Part shown: positions 47,059 to 58,375 of the stretch, piece after piece
Layout of the letters: every line of letters begins with the position of its first letter
Numbering within the stretch: position 1 is the first letter of the stretch
DNA from: Thermothelomyces thermophilus ATCC 42464
Lineage: Eukaryota; Ascomycota; Sordariomycetes; Sordariales; Chaetomiaceae
Direction of reading: 5' to 3'
Length of the DNA: 64,000 nucleotides
Assembly (NCBI RefSeq): GCF_000226095.1
Contig: NC_016472.1
Coordinates: 1,364,001-1,428,000, forward strand
Program-made: the position numbers and the translations under genes
The notes under the pieces: model-generated
What the model was told of the DNA's origin: nothing
Databases searched by the model: none
The model's input: the letters and a program-made list of their open reading frames with translations, nothing else

Positions 47059-47153
47059 CCTGGTGGTTAGTTGCTGACTAATTAGTTCAGGACTACCACC
47101 TGTCTCCCGACAGGTGGGGCCAAAACCCCCGGACATGCCAATATAGCCGGACA
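47059..47153 (+). repeat. Left terminal inverted repeat
   Basis: Begins CCTGGTGGTTAG and ends GCCGGACA. It carries CCACCTGTC-TCCC-GACAGGTGG, a perfect stem of nine with a four-base loop (47096-47117). Confidence 0.88.
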
Positions 47154-47376
47154 GGTACGTGTCCGAAGATATTACCACTACCACAAGCCCAATTTAAACC
47201 ACTTTCCTATATACGATGCCTCTAACTGACCAAATCCAGGAACCAGCTAATATACAGGCCACCAAATAGCTCCTTACCACTCAAACTCGCCACTAAACTA
47301 GCCATTTACCCTATAGAAAGGAACCTAGTATATAGTATACGGCTTAACTATTTAAGACTAGAAGGAGCATCAGCCA

Positions 47377-47712
47377 TTGGCATTTTTCGACTCTAGAGAT
47401 AGAAAAGAAATCCTAATCCCCTGGTCAGCTAAGAAGCCGTTGTCAGAATTTAAACTCCCATCCCCTGAACGTCCTAGGATATGGATTGGCGGCACGTCTA
47501 TAATGTCAATTGACGACAGCGACGATGACAGATTTGACTTTACAGATAGTGAAGATGGGCAGGAAGAGGATATCGAGTCACCATCTCTATCCAGGGTCAA
47601 GAAGGAGTCTCTATATATAGCCATTATCAAGGATATCAGGAGGTTCAAGAAGCGACGTACCCACAAGTCTATAGTAGCAACGCCAGGGACAGAAGATAAT
47701 AACCATCACTAG
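47377..47712 (+). pseudogene. Open frame inside the transposon, possible transposase remnant
   Basis: 111 codons ending in TAG, opening without ATG. It reads LAFFDSRDRKEILIPW near the start, then an acidic stretch (IDDSDDDRFDFTDSEDGQEE) and a basic one (IIKDIRRFKKRRTHKS). It could be the C-terminal tail of a deleted transposase. No catalytic motif is visible and I do not recognise the family. Confidence 0.4.
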
Positions 47713-47781
47713 GAGGCTAAAAGAGAAGGTAACTACTACGGTAATTGAGAGTGTTGCTGAAAGAGAAGGTACTATTGTCAT

Positions 47782-47875
47782 TGTCCGGCTATATTGGCAT
47801 GTCCGGGGGTTTTGGCCCCACCTGTCGGGAGACAGGTGGTAGTCCTGAACTAATTAGTCAGCACTAACCACCGGG
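47782..47875 (-). repeat. Right terminal inverted repeat
   Basis: Reverse complement begins CCCGGTGGTTAG and ends GCCGGACA, matching the left repeat except one T/C change and one missing T. Confidence 0.88.
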
Positions 47876-50800
47876 TAGTTGGAACTACTCCGTACCGAAC
47901 TAGTCGATTGTCCTAGAGGTAAGGGAGAGTAAAACTTTCTCAATGACCCTTTTTGTGGAGTGTACTCCGTAATCCGTCCGTGTGGCATCGTACATCGTAC
48001 GTACTGTATATACATACTGTATGCCATGATGTCTAGCGGCAGGCCCACGATTTAAAGGTTGTATTGTTCTATATCCACCAATTTGCCACAAGATGGCTGT
48101 AAGATATTACTAGTGTCTTAGCAGATCCCGCATTGTCCGAATCGGCTCCAGATTCCTTCAGGCCTTAGCGAGATTTGCCCAAGCAGCCCGGGCTGGCTTA
48201 TTCTGGTTTGAAGTTTTCTCGGGTTTTTCTGAGCACAGCAGCAGCGGTGGGGGAGATTTGGCCAGAGGAACGGTCTATGGCCCGTGTGCCCGGGCCACTC
48301 TATTGCCCCGTTTTAGGTTTACGCTAGGCTCAATCTGAGAACATGTGCTACGAGATGGTGAACTAAAGTGCAAGCTGCCAATGCGGGGCCGCCAAAGACA
48401 ACACTCTTGCTAATAAGGGTACCTCAAGATACAGCCCTATAGGCTTCGACACACTACGATGATTCTCTCGAGCGGACATTAAGCTTGCACAGGTACACGC
48501 CTAGGTGCCATTCAAATGGGCTGCTCAAACCAGAAGTACCCTGCTATCTTTGATAGGGATCATATCGAGGAGTATATACGCCGGCCCGTCACGGAATGTG
48601 AGCGGTTTTTTTATGACGGCCGGCATCATCCGCTAGACAAGACGCCGCATCACCTGCCAAGCCGTGTGCTTTGTACTCGTAGTGTATATACATAACGCAG
48701 TAACGTGAGCGGACAGTAACCGAAGTAACCGTAGCAGCGGGAGAGGTTCCGCCCGCCCCGGGACCGGAGTCGTTACCCTCTCGCTCCATCATTGGGAGCA
48801 CAGAAAAGTCAGATGGTGGGCAGAGGCAGAAGAGAGCACGCCTTCGCGGCCTGCCAGGGGATCACTCGTTCGATGATTGGTAATGAGTGGGGTCTTGGTT
48901 TGCTTACTCTACAAGTACGGATTAGAGACCCATATCATCGGGTTTCTCGATGTCTCAGCTCAGCAGCGAGCGGAACTCCATCACTTTTTGTGCATATTGC
49001 CTCCCCGCCAAGAGAGGTCGGGAACCATCAGCTAGGTGAGTAATCAGTAGTGTACATCGGAGGGTAACGTTTTGTCGCTTGAAATGCAAGAAATTCCCTC
49101 TTAGATTTGGCCCGGATTTTCCAGGCAAAGAGGAATTGGCGGCCCAGTGGTCCGATCCGCGCACTTTACTTTGTATGCCTGCCGGTCCACTACACACTAA
49201 AACGGGACGAGCAGCTCCGCTTAAGTTTAAATATAGATATTTACCCATCGCCGGGGCTGCGGGTGCTGCCGACCTGCAACCGACACTAACCTTTTCTTAC
49301 GCTTCTCCACGTCACCTTGTCGCAAGCATGTAAACAATCGGGAGACCGGCAAATAGCGCGAAAATACGTACGGATTGCTGTGTTAGCCCTCGACTCGCCC
49401 CCTCCCCTCTCTGCCTTCATAACCGTGAGCCAGCCTGGAGACAATTGCTACACAGTACTAGTAACCAAATGGGTGACATTTTCGTACCTCTAGTGTAGGG
49501 ACGCCGCGTTATTTGTTCGCGTCCCCTCCCCTCGCCTCTCCCCCCCTTTCCCCCCCGCCGTACACGGAGTTTGTACTATGTAAGGACATCATGCCATATG
49601 CGCGGGGTTCCTGAATGCAGGTGTAGCTGTAACCATACGGCTCCTGCAGCCGGCCACTCTCTAGCCGGGGGCTGCCCCCATGTGTCGGCGACAGGACCTG
49701 TTTGCAGGACGGCTACATAAGGGTGAGACATGCAGAAACCCGGAATCACCCAGCCCAGGGGAAGGCGCCCATTGGTAGCTGAGGCCGGACGAACCCCCGA
49801 ACCTCGAAGTGAGGCGGCCTGAGGGGGTCGAGATCGACCTTTGGATACCGTCGAGAAGGGATGGAAGAGGGAGAGGAGAGGAGGAGGAGGAGATATAAGA
49901 TTAGCGAGGAATCGCCCGAGCAGAGAGGCATAGGCGTGCGTACACTGCCTTAGCTGTATTTACGCGATGTCTGTGTGCGTGCGAACTCGGGTCGGGGGAC
50001 TCCTGCGTAGGTATTTGACCTTTGTGTATATACCTAGGTATTCGAAGAGCCTCTCGGAGATACGGATCACAGTGGATTGCACGCGAGCACGGACTGCCTG
50101 CCAGTAAGGTAACAACAACTGCTTCATAGGAAGGTAAGGAAGGCACGGAGTAGCTTCCGTGCTACTTTATAGGTGGGTATGTATGTACATACATACAACA
50201 ATGCCCCGCACTGCTGTCAGGTTCCTGTCCCTTCCTGCTACCGAACTTGCGGTCCTACAAAGAAGGGGAAAACAAAAAGAAATCAACAAAGAAAGATAGT
50301 AAAAGGGAAAAAAAAAATATCGGGTGCAGCCAGAACAGTGCCAAAGGCTTGCAGAGCGAGCGCACGCTTATCAGGTAACATAAGGTAAACCGAACGGGGC
50401 AATGAGGGTCAGGGTTTGAGTAATACCGTAGCCTATCGTTCTGCGAGATACCTAACGAAGAGTTGACTAAGTATCGGGTACATCAGCATGGTCGATTGGG
50501 GGGAAAGGCTCGGCGTTAGGGCTCGTAGTAAAGTACCCGCCTACCTCTGTGCTAGGGACCGGATCGAAGGTAATGTATATGTCCTACGTACATACAATCC
50601 GTAGTATACGAAGGTTGCAGACAGGGGATGGAAGTCATCCATAGTCAATTCATCCGTCATACCGCATAGGATTTCCGCCGGGCCTCACAAAGAAACTGCG
50701 TATAGAAGTGTTAAACCCCGGCCAAATCCTACCTTACCTAAGGCATATACTGTACTTACACTACCTTTACCTCTCTGACTTGGGGGTTGGTTATTTGCCA

Positions 50801-53800
50801 CCGCTCGCAGGTTTGGTCCTAGCTGTTAGGCTGCTCTCGTGTGTACAATCTGCGCAAAATACGCCCACGCTCCGCAGAATGCTGTGTCACCAGCAGCGCT
50901 ATCTCCTACCCGGGCAGGTAGTGGCTGTAAGGTAGTAGCTCGTCTCTGAGACAGGGGCGTTCACTATGGGGGGGCTGGGCATGTGCTGTCATTCGGTACC
51001 GCGCTGCTATAATCCGTACACGAGTTTTGCTCGTCCCGTGCCGCGAAGAAGCATGTCAATGACCGAGGATTACACACACATATGGGTCCCGGCAGAACCG
51101 GCGGTGTCATGGCCACCGGCGTACGCGCGCGTGCGTACCCGGGACCGAAACAGCCTGGTCGAACGAGCCCAAGGGGGCAGGCTGAAAAACCCGAGCTCGT
51201 TTACCTTGATGACCACGGTAAGCCTATACGAAGTATGTATCTGAGAATGCTGATGCCTGGCCGAAGCATTGACACGGCGCCTGGGCCGCTCGATCTCGGC
51301 TTGTCTCAACTTTCAGCAGCTCTTTGATGGGGTACTGTTTCGATTTACCGGGGATGCACGGAGATACATAGTACTTTGCTCGAAGGATCGAAGACGCCGC
51401 GGGGCACCCGCAACCGGAGCAACCCTGCAGCGTATGCCGGCCGGAAGGCCAGGAAGCCGTGGAGCATGTATTGCACCATGCACGGCTTACCACTTTGCTC
51501 TCCTCCAGTTTGAGTTAATCAATCATCATGTCCAAAGTCTCGAAAGCAGGATCGACTCCTGTCTACGGAGGTAGCTCGTGCAAGGGCGACATTCCCGGTC
51601 AGCTTTCCATTGCTTGGCGGCTGACCCGAGGTTTTGGGACGAGTGGGAAGCCTGAGCAGAAACCGAAGGCGTTGCCCGCTGCGGTATCCATGCACAGGGC
51701 AGGGCAATTGGTGTTTTGGCCGAGAAGATCTGCTCGGGGGTCTGGTTCCGTCACACAACGCCCCAACATTCCACCCGCCCGGGTGGCAGGTCATGGTGTC
51801 AACACGGACGGATTGCGTGTGGTTCTTTGCCTGCGTACCCTGATGAGGAGAGAACGGAAGAAGGCCGCGAGGGCTGTGTCTGACTAGGCACGTCGCAGTG
51901 CGTCAGACCAACTTCCAGCAGTCCGCAGCGTCGGCTTCAGCTGCCCCCAAGGTACATACATGTATAGTACTGTATGTAATCCGTACTATGTACATACATA
52001 ACGTTACGAGCAGTAGGTCAGGTGGGTAATGTAACCATTGATCGGGGTGATGAGGACAGCTTTTGAGGATTAGAAAAGAAAAGTTATACAAGGCTGGGTC
52101 TTGGGTACCGTTCCTCCCTGAAAAGTCAAGGAGCATCAGTTTAAAAGCGCTTTCTCATCAGTTTCCTTGCATCCAATCCGCTCGGTGTTCAAATGCGTGA
52201 CAGGGAGAAATTTCAGGGCGAGGATGGAGTGGCCCCCCCCCGGGACACGGATTGAGGAGCGGACTGGGCCGGGCCACTTCCCCTCATGCGCGCTATTGCG
52301 AAGTTGAGTGGAGTGCCACGCTCAGTTCGACAAGACTAAAATACTAGCGCTCCGATAGGTACATAGTAGTGTTAAGTAGTTTGTGGAGGGACGGAGAATG
52401 GGGGGAGGGGGAAGGGCCGGGCACGCCAATTTGTTCCATGGCCTAATCCGCAAATTGTGGTCAACTCAGAGAAGAATCGAAAGATGGAAAGGAAGGAAGG
52501 GAGGGAGAGAGGGAGGAAGGAGGAAGGAAGCATTGGCTTTCATCATACTCCGTACTGTGTAATGAATATGACACAGGCTGGGCCCCCAAAATAACAATTC
52601 AAATACTCCGTACTTTCCAACCAAGGCAGAGAATGGAAATTAATTACGGTGCCCGTTGTTAGGTGAGTGAGGCTGGTGGTCTGTGAATCCTGGCCCCGAA
52701 ACCCAACGAAGCGAAACGTTGACTCCACATTGCTAGGCGAAGCCCAGGTCAACGTCTCCACTGGGGCCGCTGAGCTCGACCTGAGTGGTGCACGCGCGAA
52801 GGTGCTGACTGACTGCGCCTGATGACTCTGTCCGTACTTATTTATTATACACTACGGATTACAAAGTACACTGACATCCTGTAGTGTACTACCCTTCGGG
52901 TTAGGTGTGCGATTTCTTTTTCTCCCCTTGCAATCTGGGAACCTCCCATCCCGTCATTTTTAAGCTAGGCTGGCGGCTGGCAGATGGTAGCCGGAACCTG
53001 TGCTCAATGGCAAGCAGCCCCATCTCCTACCCTCTCGATCAGGTGTCGATGGCTTGCTGGCAAGGCCTGGAGATCATGGTCCGCATGGATACATGCACAA
53101 TGCTGCTCACCCGCGATCCCTGCGCCCTTGTCGGGCAAAAGAAGCAGCTTGCCCAGGACGGCCGGTACCTTGCGGTACCTCAGCCGGGACCCCTCCAACC
53201 CTGTCTCAGTCTCCCTAGGCCAGTCATCGGCCGCCGTTGCCTTGCTTCCACCCATCGGCGAGGGCAATCGGCAAAGCCCGGTGGGTCGGCCTGGGCAGGC
53301 GGGCGAACAAGCCCAGTACTGATACATGCCCGCAACCTGCAACCTGCAACGCTCGGTGGGGACTCCGTGCCAAAAGAATGCTGTGGGGACGTGGGAATGG
53401 CGTGTAACCCACCCGCTCTCTGCCCTGGTCCCGTCTCTTGCTTCCATGTTGCTCTCCCGGCGCACTGCACTCTTGGTTGCAGGTGCGGTGCGGGCTCTCT
53501 CTCTGTCTTCTCTCCCTCTCTTTCTCTTGCGCTCCTCTTCCTGGGAGCTTTGCTTTCATTCTCCCACAGGCGTGCTCTCGCCTCTTCCGGTTTCCCAAAC
53601 GCAAAGAGATCTTGTGGTGTTCCCTTCTGTTTTTATCCTTTTGCTCTTTGGGACCCGTCTCTCGTCCTCTCTTTCTCCTGCCCACCGCCTGCGAGCCTCG
53701 CGGCGCCTCACATTCTCCGGCCTGCTCTCCGAACTCAGCGTACAGAGAGCACCACGTCAGTGTTGTGGCCCAGGTGCATGCTCGCTGCTTTGATTCCTCC

Positions 53801-54400
53801 CTTTGTGTGCCAACCACATGCCGACAGCTGCACGGGAGCTCTGGGTGACGGAGTCAGTGGCAAGAAACCTGACCAAGCTCTCAATCAATCTCAACAAGCA
53901 CGTAGGTGCAGGGGACTCCTCCTCTCCGAAGAGGCGGGCTCACGCATGATCACGTTGTCAAGAGTCTTTGACTAGACTGGGAACTATATATCCGTGACAA
54001 CATCCTTCTGTGGGAGCGTTACTCTTTCTCCCTTTCGACTTTCGACCGGACCTACATCGTGGACGGCAATCCTAGACCTCCGCACCATTACTGATCGACA
54101 CCGTCCAGAGCGCCGTCTCTCTACCTCTTTCTCCCTCACCTCTGTTCCTCCACCTCTATCTCCCGCTCTCTCGTTCTCTCGCCCTTCCGATTGATAGTTC
54201 CAACCCAGCGAGCCGCCCACCGAGCCTCCTCCATCGTTGACGAACCTCGCCCTACACATTAGCGAACTGACAAGAGGGGGCGGGGGGAAACATACGAACT
54301 ATTGAGGCAGACGGGGAAAGCTTGCTGGGGGTTCTAAAGGGACCCGTGGGGAGGCGTGAGGGAAGCCAAGCCGTTGCGGAACTATTCTTGCTGCGTCAAG

Positions 54401-56953
54401 ATGGTACTCAATTTTCCCGAGAGCGGTGTCGTGATCGAGAGCTCGGCCATCAAAGACATGGCCGAGTTCCCGACGCAGGCATTCGCTATCACCTTGAGTG
54501 ACAGTGTCATTGAGGACATGATTCTCTGCGTCCAGAACGGCGGGGACATCCAATTGGCTCTGGGGAGCAATCCGGTGAGTAATTGTCAAGATATCCTCTG
54601 GCCTCCAATATTGTCCGCTATGTATTGTCTGTTATTGTGCGGTGCTCGACAATACCGAGCACTTGGGTCGGAGCCACACAACCGCGACCACCCCCCTCCC
54701 CCAATCCTATGGATGCTCCTCTCGCTCTCTCTCTTTGTCTGCTTCGACGATCTCCTGACCTTCCCAACCACAGAAATTCCTCTTCGACGATCACGAGATT
54801 CGCATCCCAAAGACGTCCGACCCCTCCGGCTACGACCTTTTCTTGGCCAATTCCGACGATCCCTCGACTGCGAGAAAGTTGCCCGAGCCGACCATGTCGA
54901 TCCTTCGGCAGCCGAAGCGCAAACCGAAGACGACCGCCCCGAAGACGGCCAAGCCAGCCGGGAAGGGAGAACCGGTAGCCAAGAAAGCGCCAGCCCGAGG
55001 CTCTGCCAAGTCTTCCGGTGCCGCAGCGCGGCCGGGTTCTTCAGCAGCCGAGGATGGGGAATCTCAGAAACAGGAAGATGCCACGGCGAAGCTTAAGCGG
55101 ACATTTGACAGTTTGGCAGCGGACAAGCGGGAGAATTCGTACGGATGCCAGAAAGGTCCGCTGAGGGAGCTGAGACTAACATCAATCCCAGTGCTGTCAT
55201 CGTCGGCGGGTTACCCAGTTCGAAGGGGGCAAAGTTTGGCCGACTGCTCGACACACACGGTGCTCCTTCGCCTCGTTCATTACCCCCAAGTCCGGCACTC
55301 AGCGGGGTCGGTTCTCCCTCGCTTCTTCCCTCCGGAAGCACGCCACAGGAGAGAGCGAAGCAGCAGCGGTTTCCCCTCATGCACGAGCTGGCGGTCCAGG
55401 ACCTGTCGCGCGAGGAACTCTTGGAGAAGTGGGACGGGACCGAGGAAGAGTTCAACGCTGCTCTCGAAAAAGTGGCGACCTTCGACAAGGACCTCCAAAA
55501 GTGGGTTCTGAAGAAGAACTGCTGGAAGGACCTCGATATCTTCGAGTACGACTACTCCGACGACGACCGCCGCCAGAAGGCCATTACCAATGCCATCAAG
55601 TGGTTTGATCGCAACCGGGTGAGCGCGTCGGACCCCCTCTGGCAGAAGCTGCTCCCCAAGGCGGATCGCGGGAAGGGCATATGCCTGAGCAACCTGCAAG
55701 TGACGCTCGCCAAGGGCCCCGTGATGCAGGCGCCCAAGCAGCGGACCGACGCAGCGAGCGCTGGCGGGGCCGACTCGGAGAAGGACGATTCGGCGACTTC
55801 AGCCACAAAGAAGGGTCCGGGCGGCGAGGCAATGTCGAGGTCCAGTTCCCAGGCGTCGAACGGGAAGAAGAAGCTGTCGGCGTCGGAGGCGCAGGCCAAG
55901 CGTCTCCTGTCCACCAACAAGAAGAAGCCGTTGCCAGCCGCGACGACAAAGGCAGCGCCGAAGACTTCGGCAGCCAGATCGTCCACCAAGGGAACTTCGG
56001 CCAAAGGCGGCCGGGTGTTATCCAAGGAGTTCGTTACGGATTCGGACTCGAGCGATGACGAGGTACCGCTGTCGTCGTCCAAGGCGAAGTCCAAAGCCGC
56101 AAGCGCACCGGCTCCAAAGCCGATGGCGCGGCCAGCCGAGAAGCCAAAGGCGCTGGCGGAGAATGGCAAGGAGAGGCCAAAAGAGGCGCCCGTACCGAAG
56201 CCGAAACCCGCTCCGGCTGCGAAGGTGTCACCGCGAGAGCAGAAGAACGAGAAGGAAAAGGATACCATCCGCGCCGAGGTGATCGCCAGGCCCATTAAGC
56301 CCGCCGCAAAGCGCCCGCGGGAGGCCGACGACGACGACAGCTCGAGCTCCGGCACTCCGCTCAGCAAGCGCGTCAAGCCTGCCGCCAAGCCACTACCCAC
56401 GCAGACTAAAGCGCGCACTGCTTCCGATGCTAGCCAGCACAGCCGGGTGGCCGCGCCCAAGCCCAAACATACTTCGCCCGTCAAGTCTTCGCCCCTCGCT
56501 TCCTCCCCGCCGACGAACGCATCGGACGTGGAACAGGACCGCACCACGCCCGCCAAGGCCCGTGAGCGCGAGCGCGAGCGGGAACGGGAACGGGAACGAG
56601 AACGGGAACGAGACCGTGAGTGGCGCCGGGAGACGGCCGTGCGCGGTTCCAGCAGCAGCACTACAGATACCAGCAGCACCAGCGGCAGCATCGCCAAGAA
56701 GCGACCTCCGACGACGACGACGGCGGCGGCGGCGGACTCGTTGCCCCAGGGAAAGGCGAAGCGGCAACGCCCTTCCCAGGAGACTATCGAGATGGCAGCC
56801 AAGTTCCGGCAATTTTACGCGCGGTACCTGCAGCTGCACCGGGATGTCGCGAGCCACGATAACCCCGATCCGGGCAAGATGACGGATCTGTTGGATATGC
56901 ACGAGCGGCTGAGCCGGATGAAGACGGAGATTTATGCTGCGGTGGAGGTATGA
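54401..56953 (+). CDS. RNA polymerase II elongation factor ELL-family protein
   Basis: Exons 54401-54574, 54774-55138 and 55192-56953; introns of 199 and 53 nt; product 766 aa. The N-terminal domain fits fungal ELL: PTQAFAITLSDSVIEDMILC, GGDIQLALGSNPKFLFDDHE, YDLFLANSDDPSTARKLPEP, then LMHELAVQDLSREELLEKW (winged-helix-like) and WKDLDIFEYDYSDDDRRQ. A long basic, Ser/Pro/Lys-rich disordered region follows. It includes an (Arg-Glu)n run coded by a GAGCGC/GAACGG-type repeat (56563-56615). The last 55 residues (MAAKFRQFYARYLQLHRDVA, LLDMHERLSRMKTEIYAAVE) resemble the C-terminal ELL/occludin coiled coil. ELL proteins suppress Pol II pausing, with EAF partners, in the nucleus. The assignment is from domain order; a generic nuclear protein is the alternative. 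Confidence 0.75.
56563..56615. repeat. Hexanucleotide-type repeat coding Arg-Glu
   Basis: Imperfect GAGCGC/GAACGG units translate to alternating Arg and Glu in the ELL-family protein; the number of units probably varies between strains (inference). Confidence 0.8.
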
Positions 56954-58375
56954 GGGGGAAGGTGGGGGGTGACTTGATTGATGGAAGAGATGGGCTGGGA
57001 AAAGCAAGCACTGGGAGGGTCAAAGCCGGCTGCACTTGCACTCTCGGTTAGTTGATTGGGTCCTTTTTTTACACTAAAGGGGTTTCTTTGTCGTTGCTCG
57101 TCCTCGAAACAAAAAAGCGATTGCATGAATCCTGACTGGTTATGGCGAGGGAGTTTCAAGAGGTTGGGTTTCACACTGGCAGTTGAGCTCGCCCCGGAGC
57201 CAGACCGGATCGTCGAGCTGGGCACACATTGCATCTGCACCTGGGTGTTGCATGGTTTGTGGTTTGGATTACTAGTCTGTCCATCAAGAAAAAGATGGCT
57301 CGGAGCACGAATTGGCGTTATGGAAAATCCGGTTTGGGAAGTTTGATACTCAGCGTTGGCTAGGTTATCATGTCTGGATCGATGGGACCAGTCCATCACA
57401 TGAAAGGGGGAGGAGGGTATTTTCTCGTTTCTTTTTGATAGCGATGAAATACAACAGGCAGCGTTGAGTATGCATATGAGCCAGACCCCCCATTCAGGCT
57501 TCCATATCATGCATACTGCGTTGAAACGGCAAAGTCGATGTCCCACATGCCTCGAAGGGTGGGTGCTATGGCCTTGTCTACGCTTAGATTATCGCTTGGA
57601 AAATCTGCTAGGTTCGGAGTACGTTCTTCTGTACGGATTATACTTCGCACCCTTCAGAAGGGCCGCATCCGAGCCACACACACACACACACACACACCCA
57701 CACATACATACACACACATATTCAGGTCCAGAAGTCCGGGTTCAGACCCCTGCGCCGGTACGCCACGCGCGCCTGCACATGTTGGTGCTGGAAAAGCATT
57801 CGGAGCATCATCCAGCTCTACACAGCCGGTCGAACCAACACGGAGAGCGAGGAAACCGTGAACGAGATGTTTTGAAGGTTAGTTTGGGTGTCGTGTATCA
57901 TTCGCGAACCGGGAAAGGAGGAGCGAAGCCATCGGCTATTCTCCCGCCTCCTCGATCGACAGGTATATAAGACAGAATTGTTCGCGTCAATCATCATGTT
58001 TGTTACGTCCGTCATTAAGCAACCTTCCCCCCTTTACTCCTCTCCCGCCTTCTCCTCTACGCCCGCCGCCTAAGCCGAGAGCTCCTTTGGTGCTCCCTGC
58101 TCCGGGAACTCTGATTAGATTTGTTTGGCCAACCCACGTGGTTATCCGCCACGGACCGACCTTCCTCCTCGTGCTGATCCTCCTCCATCCGTTTCCGTCT
58201 TGTCGTCGCCGTCGTCGGCTCGCTCGCTGTGTAAGAAAGCAGGCAAATTGTGTCGGACCTCTGTGTCGTATACGTAGATATATATATACATATTCACAGG
58301 TGGGGGAGTTGGTGAACCGCCCCGCTTTGCTGCTTCCTTTCACAGCTTGGAGAGAAAACGGAGGAGGCCGCCTCC
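56954..58375. other. Convergent intergenic region
   Basis: 1.4 kb between the ELL-family gene and the LC8 gene. It holds a (CA)n microsatellite at 57675-57697 and further CACA/TACA units to about 57720. No gene is seen. Confidence 0.6.
57675..57697. repeat. (CA)n microsatellite
   Basis: Eleven or so uninterrupted CA units, then degenerate CACAC/CATACA units. Confidence 0.9.

Larger units (their letters stand above)
47057..47877. mobile_element. Non-autonomous DNA transposon with long terminal inverted repeats
   Basis: A left repeat (47059-47153) and an inverted right repeat (47782-47875) match over about 95 bases with one substitution and one single-base indel. TA dinucleotides flank both ends (47057-47058 and 47876-47877), consistent with a TA target duplication as in Tc1/mariner/pogo-type elements. 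Each repeat contains a 9-bp-stem hairpin. The interior (about 630 bp) is A+T-richer than the neighbourhood and holds an open frame of 111 codons without a start codon. It is too short for a full transposase, so the element is a deletion derivative or MITE-like. Near-identical ends argue for a recent insertion or gene conversion. The superfamily is inferred from the TA flanks only. Confidence 0.75.
45091..54400. other. Nine-kb gene-poor region with a DNA transposon relic
   Basis: Apart from the inverted-repeat element at 47057-47877, open frames are short, overlapping and unrecognised. Noted contents: poly-C run (45806-45821), TG/GC-rich tandem (about 46610-46680), purine tracts (52480-52530), palindromic TACA microsatellites (50177-50197, 51952-52001) and five TACTCCGTA/TACGGAGTA motifs (46443, 47886, 47963, 52546, 52604). 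From about 52.9 kb the base composition becomes pyrimidine-rich and stop-poor, as expected of the leader of the ELL gene. Confidence 0.55.

Noticed and set aside
51528-51887. 119-codon ATG-initiated open frame in the gene-poor region
   Set aside because: No recognisable protein pattern, no introns or neighbours to support it; overlapping frames are also open.
52905-53975. 356-codon plus-strand open frame
   Set aside because: Several other frames on both strands are open here too, the translation is low-complexity and matches nothing I know. It lies in the stop-poor pyrimidine-rich leader of the ELL-family gene.
55552-56802. 416-codon open frame antisense to the ELL-family gene
   Set aside because: It mirrors Lys/Ser/Ala-rich coding sequence on the plus strand; hydrophobic low-complexity translation with no family resemblance.
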